Assembly (NCBI GenBank): GCA_905234365.1
Contig: CAJOHI010000010.1
Location: forward strand, 1-47,500
Length of the DNA stretch: 47,500 bases
Source of the DNA: an uncultured Selenomonadaceae bacterium
Lineage (GTDB): Bacteria > Bacillota > Negativicutes > Selenomonadales > Selenomonadaceae
Direction of reading: 5' to 3'
The notes below the pieces were generated by a model. It did not search any database. It worked only from the letters and a program-made list of their open reading frames with translations, and was not told the origin of the DNA. A program made the position numbers and the translations under genes. Shown here piece by piece: positions 44,821 through 47,500 of the stretch. Numbering within the stretch: position 1 is the stretch's first letter; the number at the start of each line of letters is the position of its first letter.

Positions 44821-45855
44821 TCAATTTTCAAGGAAAGATAAAATTTTTTCGTCCTTGATGAATTTTGCTAATCTCTTTACACCATTCATGACATCACGAT
44901 AATTCTCCGGTGTCAAAGATTGCGACCCGTCAGAAAGTGCCTTTGCAGGATTTGGGTGTACTTCCATCATTAAACCGTCAGCGCCTGCTGCAATAGCTGC
45001 AAGTGCCATAGGCTTAACCATGCGCCATTTGCCTGTTCCATGACTTGGATCGACTATAATCGGCAGATGTGACAAATGCTTAATTGCCGCAACTGCACTC
45101 ATGTCAAGAGTATTTCTTGTATAAGTTTCATAAGTTCTAATGCCGCGTTCGCAGAAAACAACATTAGGATTGCCTTCACTCATAATGTATTCAGCCGCAT
45201 TAAGCCATTCGTCGAGAGTTGCTGCCAAACCGCGTTTTAGAAGTACAGGCTTACCACATTTGCCAACTTCTTTAAGTAGACCGAAATTTTGCATATTTCT
45301 TGCGCCAATTTGCAACATATCAGCATAATTTGCAACTTTTTCGATTGCTTCAACAGTTGTGACTTCCGTTACAATTTTAAGACCTGTTTTGTCGCGTGCT
45401 TCAGCAAGATATTTTAAGCCTTCTTCCTCAAGACCTTGAAATGAATATGGACTTGTTCTCGGCTTATAAGCGCCACCACGTAAAAATTGTGCGCCGCCAG
45501 ATTTAATAATTTCCGCTGATTCCAATAGCTGTTCACGTGATTCAACAGCACAAGGACCTGCCATTATAATAGGTTCAGCACCGCCAATCTCAACGCCGCC
45601 TACATTAATTATGCTTGACTGCGGATGAAATTCACGACTTGCCAGCTTGTAACTTTTAGAAATTGCAACGCTATGTTCGACGCCAGGCATTGCGTCAATC
45701 GGTACAGAGATCATCTTAGTCTTGTCGCCAATGACTCCGACGATTTTCTGTTGAGAGCCTTCCATTACCTTTGCTTCCAGTCCAACACCTTTAATCACCT
45801 CAATAACATCATTAATATTTTGTAGAGTTGCCTCTGGACTCATAATAATAACCAT
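44821..45855 (-). CDS. aroF: 3-deoxy-7-phosphoheptulonate (DAHP) synthase
   Basis: 344 residues of the type I-beta class. A ferredoxin-like N-terminal domain (~85 residues), which carries feedback control in Thermotoga-type enzymes, precedes the barrel. Barrel motifs: IIMAGPCAVESREQ, GGAYKPRTSPYSFQGL, EVTTVEAIEKV, LQIGARNMQNF, LLKRGLAATLDEWL, FCERGIRTYETYTRNTLDMS and IIVDPSHGTGKW. It condenses PEP and erythrose-4-phosphate at the head of the shikimate pathway. Single gene; no other aro genes are near. AGGGGT is its ribosome site. Confidence 0.95.
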   Translation of the reverse strand: MVIIMSPEATLQNINDVIEVIKGVGLEAKVMEGSQQKIVGVIGDKTKMISVPIDAMPGVEHSVAISKSYKLASREFHPQSSIINVGGVEIGGAEPIIMAGPCAVESREQLLESAEIIKSGGAQFLRGGAYKPRTSPYSFQGLEEEGLKYLAEARDKTGLKIVTEVTTVEAIEKVANYADMLQIGARNMQNFGLLKEVGKCGKPVLLKRGLAATLDEWLNAAEYIMSEGNPNVVFCERGIRTYETYTRNTLDMSAVAAIKHLSHLPIIVDPSHGTGKWRMVKPMALAAIAAGADGLMMEVHPNPAKALSDGSQSLTPENYRDVMNGVKRLAKFIKDEKILSFLEN

Positions 45856-45980
45856 TAAATCTACTACCCCTTAAACATTAATGTAAAATATGAAACCACA
45901 GCAACATTTTAATATCAGAATGTATTTTAGTCAAGATTTACAAAATGTATTCATGTTTAAAGTTTAAAAATTTACATAAT

Positions 45981-46017
45981 AAAAAAGTCTCTTGAAACAG
46001 CTAACCGCAACAAGAGA
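45981..46017 (-). terminator. Intrinsic terminator of the ACT-protein gene
   Basis: On the minus strand TCTCTTG (46017-46011) pairs with CAAGAGA (45994-45988), followed by CTTTTTTATT. Confidence 0.82.
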
Positions 46018-46034
46018 TCGTAAAATTAAAATAT

Positions 46035-46460
46035 TTAAACTTGTGCTATTTCTTCTTGAGTTAATGACTTCAAACCTTTTGCAGCCAGTAAAGATTCAGC
46101 TTTCTTAACGTCAGTCACTTTGAAAATCATATAAGCACGTTCTTTTCCGGCGAAAGCATACATATATTCAATGTTGACATTTGCTTCAGTAAAAGACTGT
46201 AAGATTTTATCAAGACTGCCGGCTTCGTCTGAAATTGCATAAACTAAAACCGGTGTAAATCTTGCAATAAAATTTTCCTCTTTTAAAATGGTTGTAGCTT
46301 CGTAAACATCATTGACCAACATTCTTACAATGCCGAAGTCATTAGTATCGGCAAGTGAGAGTGCTCTAATGTTGACGCTATGATTTGATAAAACTCTTGT
46401 CATATTATTCAAAGTACCTGGTTTATTTTCTAAAAATACGGAAACTTGTTTAACACTCAT
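46035..46460 (-). CDS. Tandem ACT-domain amino-acid-binding protein
   Basis: 141 residues forming two ACT domains: VSVFLENKPGTLNNMTRVLS with NIRALSLADTNDFGIVRMLV, then VLVYAISDEAGSLDKILQSF with NIEYMYAFAGKERAYMIFKV. This small two-ACT family is commonly found next to phenylacetate-CoA ligase genes in anaerobes and probably binds an aromatic or branched amino acid as a regulator; here it stands alone, upstream of the DAHP synthase gene with a terminator between. GGGTGGTG is its ribosome site. Confidence 0.85.
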   Translation of the reverse strand: MSVKQVSVFLENKPGTLNNMTRVLSNHSVNIRALSLADTNDFGIVRMLVNDVYEATTILKEENFIARFTPVLVYAISDEAGSLDKILQSFTEANVNIEYMYAFAGKERAYMIFKVTDVKKAESLLAAKGLKSLTQEEIAQV

Positions 46461-46571
46461 GATTAAGCACCACCCTATAACTTTAACAAAAACTTTGTAA
46501 TTAACACATATCTTATAATAATTTTATATTGGTATTTTCAAATTGTCAATAAATTTTAATATTAATAAAGA

Positions 46572-47495
46572 CTATTTATGTTGACCGAGATAATTAGTTA
46601 CAAATTGTTGAGCTGTACGACCATTACGACCGGAATGAGTCATTTCCCAGCGCAAGCCTTCAATTCTAAGCTGCTCATCGTCTAATTCAATGCTTTGCTT
46701 TTTGAGCATATGCCTAATAATTTCAAGATATTCTGCTTGACTCGGTGCATAATAATAAACAATCAAACCGAATCTGTCAGAAAGCGAAATCGTCTCATTA
46801 ACGCCATCATCACGATATAATTCATCTTGTCCGTCAACGCGATCACGCCAAGTTTCACGAATCAAATGGCGTCGATTGGAAGTTGCATAAATTAATACAT
46901 TTTCCGGTCTTGACTCAACGCCGCCTTCAATCGCTGACTTTAAATATTTATACTCTGCGTCTGATTCTTCAAAAGACAAATCGTCCAAAAAGATAACAAA
47001 ATTTTTACTTGCATATTGCCTCAACGCTTCCATAATTTCAGGCAAATTTTTCAGTTGAGGTTTAGTCAGTTGTACAAGTCGAAGACCGCGATTATAATAT
47101 TCATTGGCAAGAGCCTTGACACTTGAGGATTTGCCAGTACCGCGTGCGCCAACAAGCAGTACATTATTAGCAGGCTTGCTTTTGACAAAAGCCTCAGTAT
47201 TGCCGATTAAAATTTCTTTTTGATGTTCGTAGCCAATCAAATCGTCAAGGTGAATATCTTCAAAATGCTTTATACCAATTAACTTGCCATTCCAGCGAAA
47301 TGCACGATAATTAGCAATATCGCCATAACCGTAGCGACGATAATGACTTATAAACACATCAGCCACATCATCAGCAGAATTGGTATTCTCAAGTTGTTTA
47401 TTAAGATTAATTTTAGACTCGGTAGCCATAATTTTTGTAGGCTTATAATCTTTAATGATATGATAATTATCAATTTCATTTTTTAATATTGACAT
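46572..47495 (-). CDS. DUF815-family AAA+ ATPase (possibly truncated at the window edge)
   Basis: 307 residues from ATG 47495. FEDIHLDDLIGYEHQKEILI leads into Walker A LLVGARGTGKSSSVKALANE, Walker B FVIFLDDLSFEE, and the arginine-rich YATSNRRHLIRETWRDR segment; LSDRFGLIVYYYAPSQAEYL is the DUF815 hallmark. Relatives are often ~400 residues, so the gene may continue past the right edge with this ATG internal; only five upstream bases are visible. The function of the family is unknown. Confidence 0.85.
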   Translation of the reverse strand: MSILKNEIDNYHIIKDYKPTKIMATESKINLNKQLENTNSADDVADVFISHYRRYGYGDIANYRAFRWNGKLIGIKHFEDIHLDDLIGYEHQKEILIGNTEAFVKSKPANNVLLVGARGTGKSSSVKALANEYYNRGLRLVQLTKPQLKNLPEIMEALRQYASKNFVIFLDDLSFEESDAEYKYLKSAIEGGVESRPENVLIYATSNRRHLIRETWRDRVDGQDELYRDDGVNETISLSDRFGLIVYYYAPSQAEYLEIIRHMLKKQSIELDDEQLRIEGLRWEMTHSGRNGRTAQQFVTNYLGQHK

Positions 47496-47500
47496 TAATA

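Overview
The window looks like chromosome from an anaerobic, diderm member of the Firmicutes in the class Negativicutes (Selenomonas/Veillonella relatives). The evidence is an OmpM-type outer-membrane porin with an N-terminal SLH domain at 16411-17688, an EnvC-like LytM factor, VirK and YrbL family proteins usually seen in outer-membrane bacteria, AT-rich DNA, and strong AGGAGG-type ribosome sites paired with many TTG starts. A flagellin lysine methylase and two chemoreceptors suggest a motile cell. The genus cannot be fixed from the sequence alone.

Region 1 (1-9.5 kb): the tail of an unidentified gene; a 2,196-residue RTX-like repeat protein; a UbiD-family decarboxylase whose upstream region holds a consensus promoter and a structured transcribed segment; a GC-rich palindrome; and a chemoreceptor signalling domain with no sensor. 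Region 2 (9.5-12.3 kb) is a gene graveyard around one intact gene: an IS110 transposase remnant, an exported acetolactate decarboxylase (intact), a broken ROK sugar kinase and a RelB/DinJ antitoxin fragment. Region 3 (12.3-16.1 kb): elongation factor P, a P-type ATPase-like protein that has lost every catalytic motif, a carboxyltransferase (oxaloacetate decarboxylase alpha / PycB type), and a divergent single-domain molybdopterin-binding (Mop) protein.

Region 4 (16.1-20.4 kb) is the most interesting. A leader that looks like a molybdenum-cofactor (Moco) riboswitch precedes an SLH porin gene, which is followed without a visible terminator by modA, modC and modB. This would be a complete envelope-to-cytoplasm molybdate (or tungstate) route with its own outer-membrane porin. 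A tRNA-Thr(CGU) follows on the other strand.

Region 5 (20.4-26.4 kb, minus strand): CtpA protease, EnvC-like M23 factor, PHP hydrolase, VirK/DUF535 protein, YrbL-like protein and CbiD, closely spaced. Region 6 (26.7-39.6 kb): NDH-2; a broken transaldolase-like gene; a P1B-ATPase cassette with an HMA_2-like protein and two small membrane proteins; a lone CydD-like ABC transporter; an FtsW/RodA family protein; an iron-sulfur flavodoxin; a CorC/HlyC-type CBS protein; a DUF5348-like protein; and a second P1B-ATPase with a CPC motif. Region 7 (39.7-47.5 kb): a lipoprotein, a broken WYL regulator, a chemoreceptor-macrodomain-FliB run, DAHP synthase, a double-ACT protein and a DUF815 AAA ATPase at the right edge.

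Functions are assigned from motifs and recalled family features; no database search was run.
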